A stretch of 64,000 nucleotides of DNA from G965197405 sp965197405 (GCA_965197405.1 OZ240206.1:2356001-2420000), one strand, 5' to 3'; shown: positions 36,887-45,460, counted from the stretch's first letter. Notes: generated by a model from the letters alone, not told the origin. Translations and numbers: made by a program.

Positions 36887-37924
36887 ATGCGGACCAGCGA
36901 CTTCGATTACTACCTGCCGCCTCATCTCATAGCCCAGGCCCCGGTGGAGCCCAGGGACTCATCCCGCCTCCTTGTGCTTCACAGAGGCACGGGCCGCATG
37001 GAGCACAAGCGTTTCCCCGACCTGGTGGGCTATTTGAGAGAGGGAGACGTGCTGGTCTTCAATGACAGTCGCGTCATTCCCGCCAGGCTGCACGGCATCC
37101 AGGAAGGCACTGGCGGGAGGGTGGAGCTTTTGCTGCTGCTCCGGCTCCGGCCCGGTATATGGAAGTGCCTCGGGAGGCCGGGGCGGCGTCTCAGGCCGGG
37201 GAGCCGCTTCCGCATAGAGGGGGACTCGCCCACGGAGCTATGGGTAGAGGTGCTCGAAGCTGCCGGGGATGGAGTCAGGACGGTCCGGCTCTCTTCCGAG
37301 GATGGGATAGAGGGAGCGGGCCGGATACCCCTGCCCCCCTACATCCATACACCCCTGGACGACCCGGAAAGATACCAGACGGTCTACGCCAGGGCGCCGG
37401 GCAGCGTGGCCGCACCCACCGCCGGGCTGCACTTCACGCCGGAGCTTCTTGAAGCTTTGAAAGCCGGGGGCGTGCGGGAGGTGTACATCACCCTTCACGT
37501 GGGCCTGGATACCTTCCGGCCCGTTCACGGAGAGGACCCGGAAGAGCACAAGATACACGGCGAATACTTCGAGATAGACGCGGAGGCCGCCGCCCAGCTA
37601 AACGCCGCCCGCAGGGAGGGGCGCAGGGTCATAGCCGTGGGCACCACCTCGGTGCGTGTGCTGGAGCAGGCCGCCCTCCACGCGGAGGACAGGGGTTCCA
37701 AGGAGCTTGTGCCCACCTCCGACTGGGCGGAGCTATACATACTGCCCGGCCATCGCTTCCGCGCGGTGGACGCCATGATAACCAACTTCCACCTGCCACG
37801 GACCACCCTGTTGATGCTGGTGAGCGCCTTCGCCGGGCGGGAGCGCATCCTGAGCGCCTACGAGGAGGCCATCGCCAGAGAGTACCGCTTCTACTCCTTC
37901 GGGGATGGGATGCTGCTCCTGTAG
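36887..37924 (+). CDS. queA: S-adenosylmethionine:tRNA ribosyltransferase-isomerase
   Basis: A 345-residue QueA. It starts MRTSDFDYYLPPHLIAQAP and includes DVLVFNDSRVIPARL, PPYIHTPLDDPERYQTVYA, GSVAAPTAGLHFTPELL, THVGLDTFRPV-like TLHVGLDTFRPV and NFHLPRTTLLMLVSAF. It adds the epoxycyclopentane moiety to preQ1 in tRNA. No other queuosine genes are in the window. Close spacing suggests co-transcription with folD. Confidence 0.94.
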   Translation: MRTSDFDYYLPPHLIAQAPVEPRDSSRLLVLHRGTGRMEHKRFPDLVGYLREGDVLVFNDSRVIPARLHGIQEGTGGRVELLLLLRLRPGIWKCLGRPGRRLRPGSRFRIEGDSPTELWVEVLEAAGDGVRTVRLSSEDGIEGAGRIPLPPYIHTPLDDPERYQTVYARAPGSVAAPTAGLHFTPELLEALKAGGVREVYITLHVGLDTFRPVHGEDPEEHKIHGEYFEIDAEAAAQLNAARREGRRVIAVGTTSVRVLEQAALHAEDRGSKELVPTSDWAELYILPGHRFRAVDAMITNFHLPRTTLLMLVSAFAGRERILSAYEEAIAREYRFYSFGDGMLLL

Positions 37925-37943
37925 AGAGGAATCGGCGTATCTA

Positions 37944-38132
37944 AGAGGGTGTTTCCAAAGCAATTGCAGCCCATCCCTGTCATTCCGAACGGAGTGAGGA
38001 ATCTAAAATGCTTGGGCAACAGCACGTCCAAGAAAGCAAGGATTTTAGACCCTTCGCTTCGCTCAGAGCCTGCCCCTGGCTTGAACAGGGGGTGACAGGT
38101 GACCGGTTGCGAGGACTTATTAAACACCCTCT
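37944..38132. repeat. Dispersed palindromic repeat, family A copy within an 11-bp outer inverted repeat
   Basis: The outer arms AGAGGGTGTTT (37944-37954) and AAACACCCTCT (38122-38132) enclose GTCATTCCGAACGGAGTGAG, GAATCTAAAATGC, a centre and GATTTTAGACCC, TTCGCTTCGCTCAGAGCC, ending GGGGGTGACA. The whole looks like a 189-bp MITE-like element and fills the gap between queA and the RHH gene. Confidence 0.7.
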
Positions 38133-38158
38133 AAGCGCAGACCACCGTGCCCGCAGGG

Positions 38159-38187
38159 TTGACGGCCCTATCAGCGTGCCGCATACT
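38159..38187 (+). promoter_or_regulatory. Putative promoter of the RHH/PIN pair
   Basis: TTGACG (38159-38164), a 17-bp spacer and CATACT (38182-38187) lie 38 bp upstream of the RHH start codon. Confidence 0.45.
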
Positions 38188-38224
38188 CATCTCCGTACAT
38201 GATTATCCGCACGGGGAGAGAGAT

Positions 38225-38473
38225 ATGCCACGGCTGGATGTACGGTTGGATGCCGAGCGGCGACGGCGGCTGGAGGAGCTCGTCGCGCGTAGAGGCGCGC
38301 CCATCTCCGAGGTGGTGCGACACCTGATTGACGACGCCTATGAAGGCGTCATGTGGGAGCGTCGCAGAGAAGCGGTCGGGCGGTTGGTAAAGCTGGAGGT
38401 GGAGGACCCGCCGGATGCCGCCACGCTCTCTCGGTCGTTGGAGGCGGCCCATGCGCCTGACGGCCTTTATTGA
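38225..38473 (+). CDS. Ribbon-helix-helix antitoxin-like protein
   Basis: An 82-residue protein starting MPRLDVRLDAERRRRLEELV, with RHH pattern RGAPISEVVRHLIDDAYE. Start ATG 38225 follows GGGGAGAGAGAT. Its end overlaps the PIN-domain gene by 23 bp, so the pair is translationally coupled. It should act as DNA-binding antitoxin and autorepressor of a VapBC-like unit; this is inferred from arrangement. Confidence 0.75.
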   Translation: MPRLDVRLDAERRRRLEELVARRGAPISEVVRHLIDDAYEGVMWERRREAVGRLVKLEVEDPPDAATLSRSLEAAHAPDGLY

Positions 38474-38933
38474 CACCAATGTCCCCATCTACGCCTCCGG
38501 CAGGGAGCACGTGAACAAAGAGCCGTGCGCCAGGGTCCTGATGATGGCGGCAGAACACCCACTGTCGTTTGTGACTGACGCCGAGGTCTTTCAGGAGCTT
38601 ATGTATTACTACCTGGCCTCGGAGCGATGGGCCTTGGGAAGAGAAGTCCTTCGGGATTTCTCCGAGGTGATGCATGACCGTATCGAACCCGTCTACGTGA
38701 AGGACATCCTTTCGGCGTCGAGGCAGACCCGCCACCATCCGGGGATAAGCGCCCGGGACCTCGTCCATGCGACGGTGATGCAGCGCTTGCGGACCCACTT
38801 GGTCATCTCCACCGACACCGGCTTTGACCGCCTGCCGGACATAACCCGGCTGGACCCTGCCCGCGTGGGAGAATGGGGCGATTCCATGCTGTCCAGCGAG
38901 GGCCGCTGGGGGAAACTGTGCGAGGGAACGTAA
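38451..38933 (+). CDS. PIN-domain toxin (VapC-like ribonuclease)
   Basis: A 160-residue PIN protein. The acidic residues are visible: FIDTNVPIYA (first Asp), VFQEL (Glu), SARDLVHATVM (Asp) and ISTDTGFDRL (final Asp). Start ATG 38451 is preceded by GGAGG within the RHH gene; an upstream in-frame ATG at 38415 lacks a ribosome-binding site. It is longer than the usual 130 residues. A family-typical Mg-dependent RNase toxin, paired with the RHH protein. Confidence 0.8.
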   Translation: MRLTAFIDTNVPIYASGREHVNKEPCARVLMMAAEHPLSFVTDAEVFQELMYYYLASERWALGREVLRDFSEVMHDRIEPVYVKDILSASRQTRHHPGISARDLVHATVMQRLRTHLVISTDTGFDRLPDITRLDPARVGEWGDSMLSSEGRWGKLCEGT

Positions 38934-38939
38934 AGACTG

Positions 38940-39045
38940 TCATTATGCGGTAGGGGTCGTTGGCCCGGCCTTCACCCCGCCGTGAAGGCCAAGGTTCAGG
39001 CGCAGGCTGCCCCACTCGAAGTTGGCCCGGTATCCCTTCCGGCTG
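38940..39045 (-). pseudogene. Fragment of a duplicated VOC/glyoxalase-like gene
   Basis: This segment matches about 107 bp of the intact VOC gene (40691-41068), namely 40861-40967, with about three substitutions and one deleted base that shifts the frame. It encodes pieces such as ANFEWGSLRLNLGLHGGVK and NDPYRIM. It has neither start nor end of the gene and is joined directly to the 3' end of the formate dehydrogenase gene. Confidence 0.85.
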
Positions 39046-40252
39046 TGAACCTTGTCGCTTCCTCCGAACCGCCTGTGGCATCCCCTTCGCTGTAGGAGTG
39101 AGCTCCTGCCCCGGCAAGGGCGCCCCCCTGGACAATCAGGTACTCCTCCCTGATTGGCCGTCCATCCAACCAGCACTCCAGAATCTCACGGACTCCCGCC
39201 GAGTAGCGGGCTTGGGCTGAAAGAGAGGTACCCGAGGTGTGGGGGGTCATGGCGTGGTTGGGCATGGCTCTCCAGGGATGGTCATTCGGAGCCGGCTGAG
39301 GAAACCAGACATCGCCCGCATACCCTGCCAGGTGGCCGCTTTCCAAAGCTCTTACGATGGCGTCCCGGTCACAGATTTTGCCGCGGGCAGTGTTTACGAT
39401 ATAGGAGCCGCGTTTCATCTTGCTAATCAGGGCATCGTTGAACATATTCTCAGTCTCGGGATGCAGGGGACAATGGATGCTGACCACATCGCACACACTG
39501 ACCAGCGACTCAACCGTTTCATGGAACGTCAGTCCCAGCTCTTGCTCTACATCGGCGGTAAGCCGGCGCCTGTCGGTGTAGTGGAGAGCGACATCGAAAG
39601 GCTTCATTCGTCTCAGGACCGCCAGGCCGATCCTGCCGGCCGCCACCACACCCACGTCCATTCCCTCAATGTCGTAAGACCTGGAAACGGCGTCGGCAAT
39701 GTTCCAGCCGCCCCTGACCACCCAACCGTACTGGGGAATGTAGTCCCTGACCAGCGCCAGCATCTGCATGACCGCATGTTCCGCGACGCTTATGCTGTTG
39801 GACCAAGTCACTTCACACACGGTGATGTTCCTGTCAATGGCTGCCTGAAGATCAACGTGGTCCGACCCAATGCCGGCGGTTATGGCTAGCTTGAGATTGG
39901 AAGCCTTTTCAATGCGCTCGGCGGTGAGGTATCCGGGCCAGAAGGGTTGGGAGATGATTATATCGGCATCGGCCAACTCTCTTTCGAAAACGGAATCGGG
40001 TCCATCCTTGTCCGCCGTTACGACGAACCGGTGTCCCCGTTCAGCCAGGAATCTCTCCAGCCCAAGCCCGCCCGAAACGGACCCCAGGAGGTGTCCAGGG
40101 GTGAAGCCTATGGAGGCCGGTGAGGGTAAGGTCTGACCGTCCGGATAGCGAGTAAGGTTGGGTATACTCTCCCGGGCATAGTCCGGGGGAAACCCTGTCA
40201 ACGGGTCGGGATAGAGAACACAGAGCACTTTCTGAGCAGAAGAGGAACTCAT
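38996..40252 (-). CDS. fdh: NAD-dependent formate dehydrogenase
   Basis: A 418-residue D-2-hydroxyacid dehydrogenase-superfamily enzyme with formate dehydrogenase hallmarks: LYPDPLTGFPPDYAR, IISQPFWPGYLTAERI, ITAGIGSDHVDL, TWSNSISVAEH, GMDVGVVAAGRIG (NAD site), CPLHPETENM, TARGKICDRDA, AGDVWFPQPAPNDHPWR and the catalytic-His region MTPHTSGT. It oxidises formate to CO2 with NAD, without metal cofactor. The family C-terminus is recognisable to GGSEEATRF, then an abnormal 15-residue tail is read out of frame from the VOC fragment. ATG follows GGGGTTGAG. The 133 bp upstream hold no gene. Confidence 0.93.
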   Translation of the reverse strand: MSSSSAQKVLCVLYPDPLTGFPPDYARESIPNLTRYPDGQTLPSPASIGFTPGHLLGSVSGGLGLERFLAERGHRFVVTADKDGPDSVFERELADADIIISQPFWPGYLTAERIEKASNLKLAITAGIGSDHVDLQAAIDRNITVCEVTWSNSISVAEHAVMQMLALVRDYIPQYGWVVRGGWNIADAVSRSYDIEGMDVGVVAAGRIGLAVLRRMKPFDVALHYTDRRRLTADVEQELGLTFHETVESLVSVCDVVSIHCPLHPETENMFNDALISKMKRGSYIVNTARGKICDRDAIVRALESGHLAGYAGDVWFPQPAPNDHPWRAMPNHAMTPHTSGTSLSAQARYSAGVREILECWLDGRPIREEYLIVQGGALAGAGAHSYSEGDATGGSEEATRFTAGRDTGPTSSGAACA

Positions 40253-40385
40253 CTCAACCCCCTAGATCCAGTTTCACACGGTGTAAATCAGACCAGCCTG
40301 CCCCTAATCTTTGTACCACATGCGCCGCCGTCCTGCAAGGTCAGGGACCGCGGGCAGGCCGAATGCGTCATTGAGCGGCCGCGCA

Positions 40386-40691
40386 TCAGCCGGGCTGGTA
40401 GCGCTGGACGCTAATCTCGTTTGCCCGGGTACGCATCTGCGACGCGTCGTACCAGGCCTGCATCCGCAGCAGCATGTCCATGCTCACGTCAAAGGCCTTC
40501 TCGATCCTAAGAGCCATCTCCGGTGAAAGTGAAGCGTTGCCGTTCAACAGGCTAGAAAGCGTCGTCCGTCGGACACCCAAAACCTCGGTTGCCTTCGTCA
40601 CGCTCAGACCAACCCCTGCGATGACCTCTGTGCGAATGAAGTCGCCTGGATGCGAAGGGGTCATGTTCACCTTGATGACGCTAGTAGCCAT
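40386..40691 (-). CDS. HigA-type antitoxin (solitary)
   Basis: A 101-residue HTH antitoxin: MTPSHPGDFIRTEVIAGVGLS, TKATEVLGVRRTTLSSLLNG, SPEMALRIEKAFDV, MLLRMQAWYDASQ. This is the HigA/VapI pattern. Its ATG shares one base with the stop of the VOC gene (TGATG), so it is coupled to the tail of the trp cluster. No HigB toxin gene adjoins it; the HigB at 47816 has its own HigA. It may be a solitary antitoxin or regulator. Confidence 0.8.
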   Translation of the reverse strand: MATSVIKVNMTPSHPGDFIRTEVIAGVGLSVTKATEVLGVRRTTLSSLLNGNASLSPEMALRIEKAFDVSMDMLLRMQAWYDASQMRTRANEISVQRYQPG

Positions 40692-41068
40692 CAGCTAAAG
40701 CGCCCCTGCTTCTGCATCATCTGCAATATGTTCCCGTCGGGGTCCAGGAAGGTGGCTACCCAGCCGCCCCAGTGCTCCTGCTCGGGCACACGTATGAACT
40801 CCACTCCCTGCCCTTTAAGGCGGTGGTACTCGTCATGTATGCCGGACACGCCGAAGGTTATCATTATGCGGTAGGGGTCGTTGGCCCGGCCCTTCACCCC
40901 GCCGTGAAGGCCAAGGTTCAGGCGCAAGCTGCCCCACTCGAAGTTGGCCCAGTCTCCCTTCCGGCTGCGGAGCCTCAGCCCCAGGGTATCCCGGTAGAAG
41001 CCCAGCAGCCGCTCCAGGTCATCCGTCCACACGGTGACGCCAATCACGCCTTCGTTCGTTTCGCCCAT
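40691..41068 (-). CDS. VOC (glyoxalase/bleomycin-resistance) family protein
   Basis: A 125-residue VOC protein: IGVTVWTDDLERLLGFYRD, GVSGIHDEYHRLKGQGVEF, GGWVATFLDPDGNILQMMQ. The terminal Glu-type metal position is not clearly conserved (NILQM). It follows trpC by 9 bp in the same direction and precedes higA. Function unknown. An internal 107-bp portion is duplicated at 38940-39045. Confidence 0.8.
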   Translation of the reverse strand: MGETNEGVIGVTVWTDDLERLLGFYRDTLGLRLRSRKGDWANFEWGSLRLNLGLHGGVKGRANDPYRIMITFGVSGIHDEYHRLKGQGVEFIRVPEQEHWGGWVATFLDPDGNILQMMQKQGRFS

Positions 41069-41077
41069 TCTGTCCCC

Positions 41078-41860
41078 TTATCCGGCCAGCTCACGCACCT
41101 TGGCCCCCACGTCGGCAGCGGTGATGAGGGCCTCGCCCACCAGGGCGGCGTGGACGCCCAGCCCCTTGAGCATGGCCATATCCTCCCTTGCGCTGATGCC
41201 ACTCTCGCTGACCACTATCTTACCCCTTGGCGCCAGCCCTGCCAGATTCCGGGTCACCGACAGGTCGGTGTGAAAGGTGCGCAGGTCCCGGTTGTTGATG
41301 CCGACAATCTCCGCCCCCGCATCCAAGGCCACCTTCAGTTCCTCCTCGGTGTGGACCTCCACCAGGCATTGCATCCAGAAGCTGCGGCTGAGGGTCAAAA
41401 GCTCCTTCATTCTCTGGGGCGTCAGGATGGCGACTATAAGGAGAACGGCATCGGCCCCGTGTGCCCTGGCCTCGTACACCTGGTACGGGTCGAAGAGGAA
41501 GTCCTTGCGCAGCACCGGAATCCCGCGCGCCTGCACCACTTCTTTTACCGATGCCAGGTGGTCCAGAGTCCCCTGGAACCGGGGGTCCGTGAGCACTGAT
41601 ATGGCAGCGGCCCCGTTCTCCGCATAGGTGCTGGCCAGCGCGACCGGGTCGAAGTCAGGCGAGAGGAGGCCGCGAGAGGGTGAGGCCTTCTTTATCTCGG
41701 CTATGAGGCGGACCTGGTCGCCCAGCAGAGCGCCGGAGAAGTTCAGGGGCCTGGGCTGGGCCGAAATTCGCCGCTCCAGGGCCTCAATGGGGACCTCGGA
41801 TTTCCCTTGCTCCAACTCCTCACGCTTTGCGGCGACGATGTCGTCAAGTATGGTAGCCAT
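41078..41860 (-). CDS. trpC: Indole-3-glycerol phosphate synthase
   Basis: A 260-residue TIM barrel with IAEIKKASPSRGLLSPDFDP, ISVLTDPRFQGTLDHL, PVLRKDFLFDPYQVYEA, EIVGINNRDLRTF and VVSESGISARED, which carry the catalytic Lys and Glu residues. It converts CdRP to indole-3-glycerol phosphate. Its ATG abuts the stop codon of the DUF2283 gene (TAGATG). Not fused to trpF; trpF, trpA and trpB are absent from the window. Confidence 0.95.
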   Translation of the reverse strand: MATILDDIVAAKREELEQGKSEVPIEALERRISAQPRPLNFSGALLGDQVRLIAEIKKASPSRGLLSPDFDPVALASTYAENGAAAISVLTDPRFQGTLDHLASVKEVVQARGIPVLRKDFLFDPYQVYEARAHGADAVLLIVAILTPQRMKELLTLSRSFWMQCLVEVHTEEELKVALDAGAEIVGINNRDLRTFHTDLSVTRNLAGLAPRGKIVVSESGISAREDMAMLKGLGVHAALVGEALITAADVGAKVRELAG

Positions 41861-42067
41861 CTAGGGTAGCCTGACCTCCTCTCCTTTGACCAGACTCGTT
41901 ATGGAGCCAAGGAGAAACTCCCTTCCGCCCTGAATCTCAAAGACGACCGGCCTGCCCTCGGTGGAGAAGTGGGTAATAATACCATCCATCTCCTCTGCGT
42001 AATCAACCGGGGAATCGGAAAGCCATACCATAAGTATGTCTACGTCTTTGCTGTATTTAATCTTCAT
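41861..42067 (-). CDS. DUF2283 family small protein
   Basis: A 68-residue protein: MKIKYSKDVDILMVWLSDSP, IDYAEE-like VDYAEEMDG, IITHFSTEGRPVVFEIQG. This is the DUF2283 pattern. It overlaps trpD by 4 bp (ATGA) and touches trpC, so it is translated as part of the operon. DUF2283 has no established function and often occurs near toxin-antitoxin genes. Confidence 0.75.
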   Translation of the reverse strand: MKIKYSKDVDILMVWLSDSPVDYAEEMDGIITHFSTEGRPVVFEIQGGREFLLGSITSLVKGEEVRLP

Positions 42068-43077
42068 ACTGACTGTTGGCTCAACTCTGCCAGGGCGTTC
42101 ACCTTCTTCAAGGCTTCTCCACAGGCGATGGCGTCACTGGCAAGGGCTATGCCCTCCTTCAAGTCCTGCGCCTTTTCCCCCACCACCAGCACGGCGGCGC
42201 TGTTGAGCAGCACCACGTCCCTCGCAGGTCCCTTCTCCCCCTGGAATACCCGGCGTAGAATCCGAGCGTTTTCCTCCCTATCGCCCCCCTTTATCTCGTC
42301 CGCGGACACCGGCGGCAAACCCAACTCCCGAGGGGATAAGACGTAAGAGCGAGTGGCGCCGTCTCGAACCTCCCATACGTGGGTCCTCGCGCCAAGGGTC
42401 AACTCGTCCAAGCCGTCCTCCCCGTGCACCACCATCGAGTGCCGGGAACCCAGTAGCTTGAGCACCTCCGCCATCTTATCGCCCAGTCCGAGATTGGCGA
42501 CGCCCAGGAGCTGGCATTGAGCGCCTGCCGGGTTGGTCAGAGGACCCAGGATGTTGAACACCGTGCGGATGCCTATCTCCCTGCGCGCCGGGGCGGCGTG
42601 GCGCATCGCGGGATGGAAGGTCTGGGCAAACATGAACCCGATGCCCACCTCCTCGATGCACTGCTTTACGCCCTCCGGACCCAGGTCTATCTTTACCCCC
42701 AGGGCCTCCAGCACGTCGGCGCTCCCACAGGAGCCGGAGGCGGCGCGGTTGCCGTGCTTGGCTATCCTGAGGCCCGCCGCCGCGCCCACAAAGGCGGCGG
42801 CAGTGGAGACGTTGAAGCTCCCCTTGCCATCGCCCCCCGTGCCGGCGGTGTCCACCAGCGTTCCGTCCACCTCCACCTTCAGCGCCTTCTCTCGCATGAC
42901 GATGGCCATGCCCGCCATCTCCTGGGCGGTCTCACCCTTCACTCGCAAGGCGGCGAGGAAGGCCCCAAGCTGTGCGGGGGTGGCCTCTCCATCCATGATT
43001 TCGCGCATGACGCCGGATGCCTCTTCCATGCTCAGGGAGCGGCCCAATACGAGGGACTCAATCGCCTCTCTAATCAC
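42064..43077 (-). CDS. trpD: Anthranilate phosphoribosyltransferase
   Basis: A 337-residue TrpD with the PRPP motif DTAGTGGDGKGSFNVST, KHGNRAASGSCGSADVLEALG, FMFAQTFHPAMRHAAPARRE and GIRTVFNILGPLTNPAG. Start GTG 43077. It transfers phosphoribosyl to anthranilate. It is not fused to trpG. The PPOX gene stops 28 bp upstream in the same direction. Confidence 0.95.
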   Translation of the reverse strand: MIREAIESLVLGRSLSMEEASGVMREIMDGEATPAQLGAFLAALRVKGETAQEMAGMAIVMREKALKVEVDGTLVDTAGTGGDGKGSFNVSTAAAFVGAAAGLRIAKHGNRAASGSCGSADVLEALGVKIDLGPEGVKQCIEEVGIGFMFAQTFHPAMRHAAPARREIGIRTVFNILGPLTNPAGAQCQLLGVANLGLGDKMAEVLKLLGSRHSMVVHGEDGLDELTLGARTHVWEVRDGATRSYVLSPRELGLPPVSADEIKGGDREENARILRRVFQGEKGPARDVVLLNSAAVLVVGEKAQDLKEGIALASDAIACGEALKKVNALAELSQQSV

Positions 43078-43104
43078 GGCGTCCTCGCGACGTCCGGCCC
43101 AGAC

Positions 43105-43518
43105 CTAGCCGGTCCACAGGAGCTTCTCCGGGGTAATCCGGATGAGGGCCATCTCTTCGGCGGCCATCGAGTTTGCCCACTCCGCGCCCTCTTCGGGGCC
43201 GAAGTAGCGGACGGCCAGCCTGCGGTGCACCTCCTGGGCCAGGTCATTGTCCATCACCATCTCGGCGCGGCCCAGGACGGTGAGGGACTTGACCTGGCGG
43301 GAGGTATCGGTTATGCACAGGGCGACCTGGGGGTTCTGGTGGATATTGCGCACCTTGGCGGCGCCGGCCTCGGTGGCGACGGTGAAGGACTCGCCGTCGT
43401 ACTCGTACCAGATGGGGAAGACCTGGGGGCCGCCGCTGGGATAGACCGTGGCCAGGATTGCCAGGTAGTTATGCTGGGTGAACTCGAGGACTCGCCTGGA
43501 TGTTGTGGTCATGGTCAT
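43105..43518 (-). CDS. Pyridoxamine 5'-phosphate oxidase-like flavoprotein
   Basis: A 137-residue split-barrel flavin-binding protein: RRVLEFTQHNYLAILATVYPSG, PIWYEYDGESFTVATEAGA, KVRNIHQNPQVALCITD. It resembles the short PPOX class that uses FMN or F420. The gene sits within the trp cluster between the inserted island and trpD. Role unknown; no tryptophan-related function should be assumed. Confidence 0.8.
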   Translation of the reverse strand: MTMTTTSRRVLEFTQHNYLAILATVYPSGGPQVFPIWYEYDGESFTVATEAGAAKVRNIHQNPQVALCITDTSRQVKSLTVLGRAEMVMDNDLAQEVHRRLAVRYFGPEEGAEWANSMAAEEMALIRITPEKLLWTG

Positions 43519-43557
43519 TTTAGCCGCCTCACCTTGAATCTCCGTATTGCCCCCATT

Positions 43558-43590
43558 CTAGCACAAGCCGGGCAAGATTGTTCTAGCTTG
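43558..43590. repeat. Left direct repeat bounding the trp-operon insertion
   Basis: CTAGCACAAGCCGGGCAAGA and TTGTTCTAGCTTG match 48223-48254 in the same orientation at about 29 of 33 positions (one gap). It lies 40 bp upstream of the PPOX start codon. Confidence 0.65.
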
Positions 43591-43599
43591 GGATGGCAT

Positions 43600-43759
43600 C
43601 CAGGGCCTTTCAGTTCTCACGCCAGGCAAATACAGGCCCCCGCCGCGTGTCATTCCGAGCGCAGCGAGGAATCTAAAAATGCTTGGATAGCAGCACGCCT
43701 AAGAAGGCAAGGACTTTAGACCCCTCGCTCCTCTCGGGGTGACAATTGAATGGCCCTGG
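43600..43759. repeat. Dispersed palindromic repeat, family A copy with clear terminal inverted repeats
   Basis: The ends CCAGGGCCTTTCAGTTCTCA and TGACAATTGAATGGCCCTGG are imperfect inverted repeats; inside are GTCATTCCGAGCGCAGCGAG, GAATCTAAAAATGC and GACTTTAGACCC, CTCGGGGTGAC. TGGGATGGCATCCAGGGCC occurs on both sides (from 43589 and from 43758), as a target duplication or partial repetition. The right side abuts the end of the methyltransferase gene. Confidence 0.75.
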
Positions 43760-43796
43760 GATGGCATCCAGGGCCTCTCGATTATGGGCAGTCTCT

Positions 43797-45458
43797 TCAG
43801 CCCCTACCAAAACCACCCATTGTCGCTTGCTCGCCCTCCGGAGGGCGCACCCGTTCCGTCGCCTGGTACACGGGTTGGCGGGGCGGCATGTCGAACCCCT
43901 GGCCGGCCAGCATTTCCGATACCGTCCGCAACTGAATCTTGGGGAAATCCCGATTCCACAAATCCGAGTGGAAGAACCCTCCGCTGGCCGCTTCGGAACG
44001 CATGGGACCCGTCGGCGCCTCCAGGCTGATGAACAGGCCCAACGCCGCCTTTTCCCGCTCCACGACACCTTTCAGGTCCCGGACTTGCGGGGCGGAGACG
44101 TGGCCGCCCTTGACCTGGATAACGACCTTCTGCGGCGTCCGGCGAGGGCCGTCCACGAAGTAGATAACCCCGTCAATGCCCCGGTCAGCGCCCCTTTTCT
44201 GCTCCTGTTGCGGCTGGGCCTCCAGCAGCGACACGGCCCAGAACTGGAACTGGTAGGGGTCCTGCTCCCACAGGGCGCGGGCGCTGCCCTCGTCCTGTGG
44301 CTCGCCCACCACGTCGTAGTCCTTGCCCGGCTCCAGGTTGAACATGGTCTTGAGCCGGTTCTTCATCAGGGACACGGCCAGGTGGGTTATATCTATCCCA
44401 ATCCACTGTCGCTTGAGCTTCTCGGCGGCGGCCACCGCCGTGCCGCAGCCACAGAAAGGGTCCAGCACCACATCGCCCTCGTTGGAGGATGCCTGGATGA
44501 TGCGCTCCAATAGGGCCAAAGGTTTTTGGGTGGGGTAGCCCAGGCGTTCTTTGGCTTGAGAGTTGATTGGGGGAATATCAATCCACATGTCTTGAAGCGA
44601 CACACCTGGCATCTCATCAAGGTAGCGTATATATTCCGCTACGCCGTTACGGGTATACCTGATCCGTCCTTCATTGTCTAGACGTTCCATCGTCTCATGT
44701 GGGCAACGCCATATACGTGAGACACCGTTCCATTCGTATTCATACCCGCCACCGCTCAATCCCGTTGCGGTTAGGTTATCCGTGCGATATAAACGCCCGT
44801 CATCGGTCTTGTGATGATAGTGAGTCTTTACGTACTCAACATCATAACTCTGATACTGCTTATTCCAAACGAACTTTGCCTTGTCTTTCGCGTAGGAGAA
44901 GATAATGTCGTGTGTGTTTCCACAAGCCTTTGCATCACTGTGCGCTGCTGAACGCTTCCAGACGATTTCGTTCCTGAAATTCTCCTGCCCAAACACCGTA
45001 TCCATCACAATCTTCAAGTAATGGCTGGCGGTGGGGTCGCAGTGGAGGTAGAGGCTGCCGGTGGGTTTGAGGACGCGGCGCAGATCCACCAGGCGGGGAG
45101 TCATCATCACCAGGTAGGCCATCATCGCGTTCTGGCCGATGAACTGTCGGAAGGCGGCAATCATGTCCTTCACCGCCGAGGGAGTCCCCGGGTGCATGAT
45201 GATGTCCTGCTCAAAGGTGCGCTCCGTCTCCAGGGTCCACTCCCAGGTATCGGTGAAGGCCTTGATTTGGGCAGGGGAGTCCTCGCCCGACTTCTCCCGG
45301 AACAGGACGTTGTAGGAGGCGTTGGAGTTGAAGGGCGGGTCCAGGTACACTAGGTCCACCGACTCGTCGGGGATGTACTGGCGGAGTATGTCCAGGTTGT
45401 CGCCGTAGTAGAGGGTGTTGGGCATGGTCATGTTAACCTGCGATGGAGTTGGGGGCAC
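43797..45458 (-). CDS. DNA N4/N6-methyltransferase fused to an Mrr-like endonuclease domain
   Basis: A 553-residue fusion. Residues 12-370 are a beta-class amino-methyltransferase: motif IV VDLVYLDPPFNSNASYN (DPPF at 40-43) precedes the SAM motif VVLDPFCGCGTAVAAAE (333-346), with LGYPTQKPLALLERI between. Residues about 400-520 contain KRGADRGIDG (422-430) and VVIQVKGG (445-452), the D-x(n)-QxK pattern of Mrr-type PD-(D/E)xK nucleases. The start is GTG 45458, or ATG 45431 at MTMPNTLYYG. It lies 2 bp after the preceding gene. Likely a single-chain restriction-modification or DNA-processing enzyme; target site unknown. Confidence 0.85.
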   Translation of the reverse strand: MPPTPSQVNMTMPNTLYYGDNLDILRQYIPDESVDLVYLDPPFNSNASYNVLFREKSGEDSPAQIKAFTDTWEWTLETERTFEQDIIMHPGTPSAVKDMIAAFRQFIGQNAMMAYLVMMTPRLVDLRRVLKPTGSLYLHCDPTASHYLKIVMDTVFGQENFRNEIVWKRSAAHSDAKACGNTHDIIFSYAKDKAKFVWNKQYQSYDVEYVKTHYHHKTDDGRLYRTDNLTATGLSGGGYEYEWNGVSRIWRCPHETMERLDNEGRIRYTRNGVAEYIRYLDEMPGVSLQDMWIDIPPINSQAKERLGYPTQKPLALLERIIQASSNEGDVVLDPFCGCGTAVAAAEKLKRQWIGIDITHLAVSLMKNRLKTMFNLEPGKDYDVVGEPQDEGSARALWEQDPYQFQFWAVSLLEAQPQQEQKRGADRGIDGVIYFVDGPRRTPQKVVIQVKGGHVSAPQVRDLKGVVEREKAALGLFISLEAPTGPMRSEAASGGFFHSDLWNRDFPKIQLRTVSEMLAGQGFDMPPRQPVYQATERVRPPEGEQATMGGFGRG

Positions 45459-45460
45459 GC

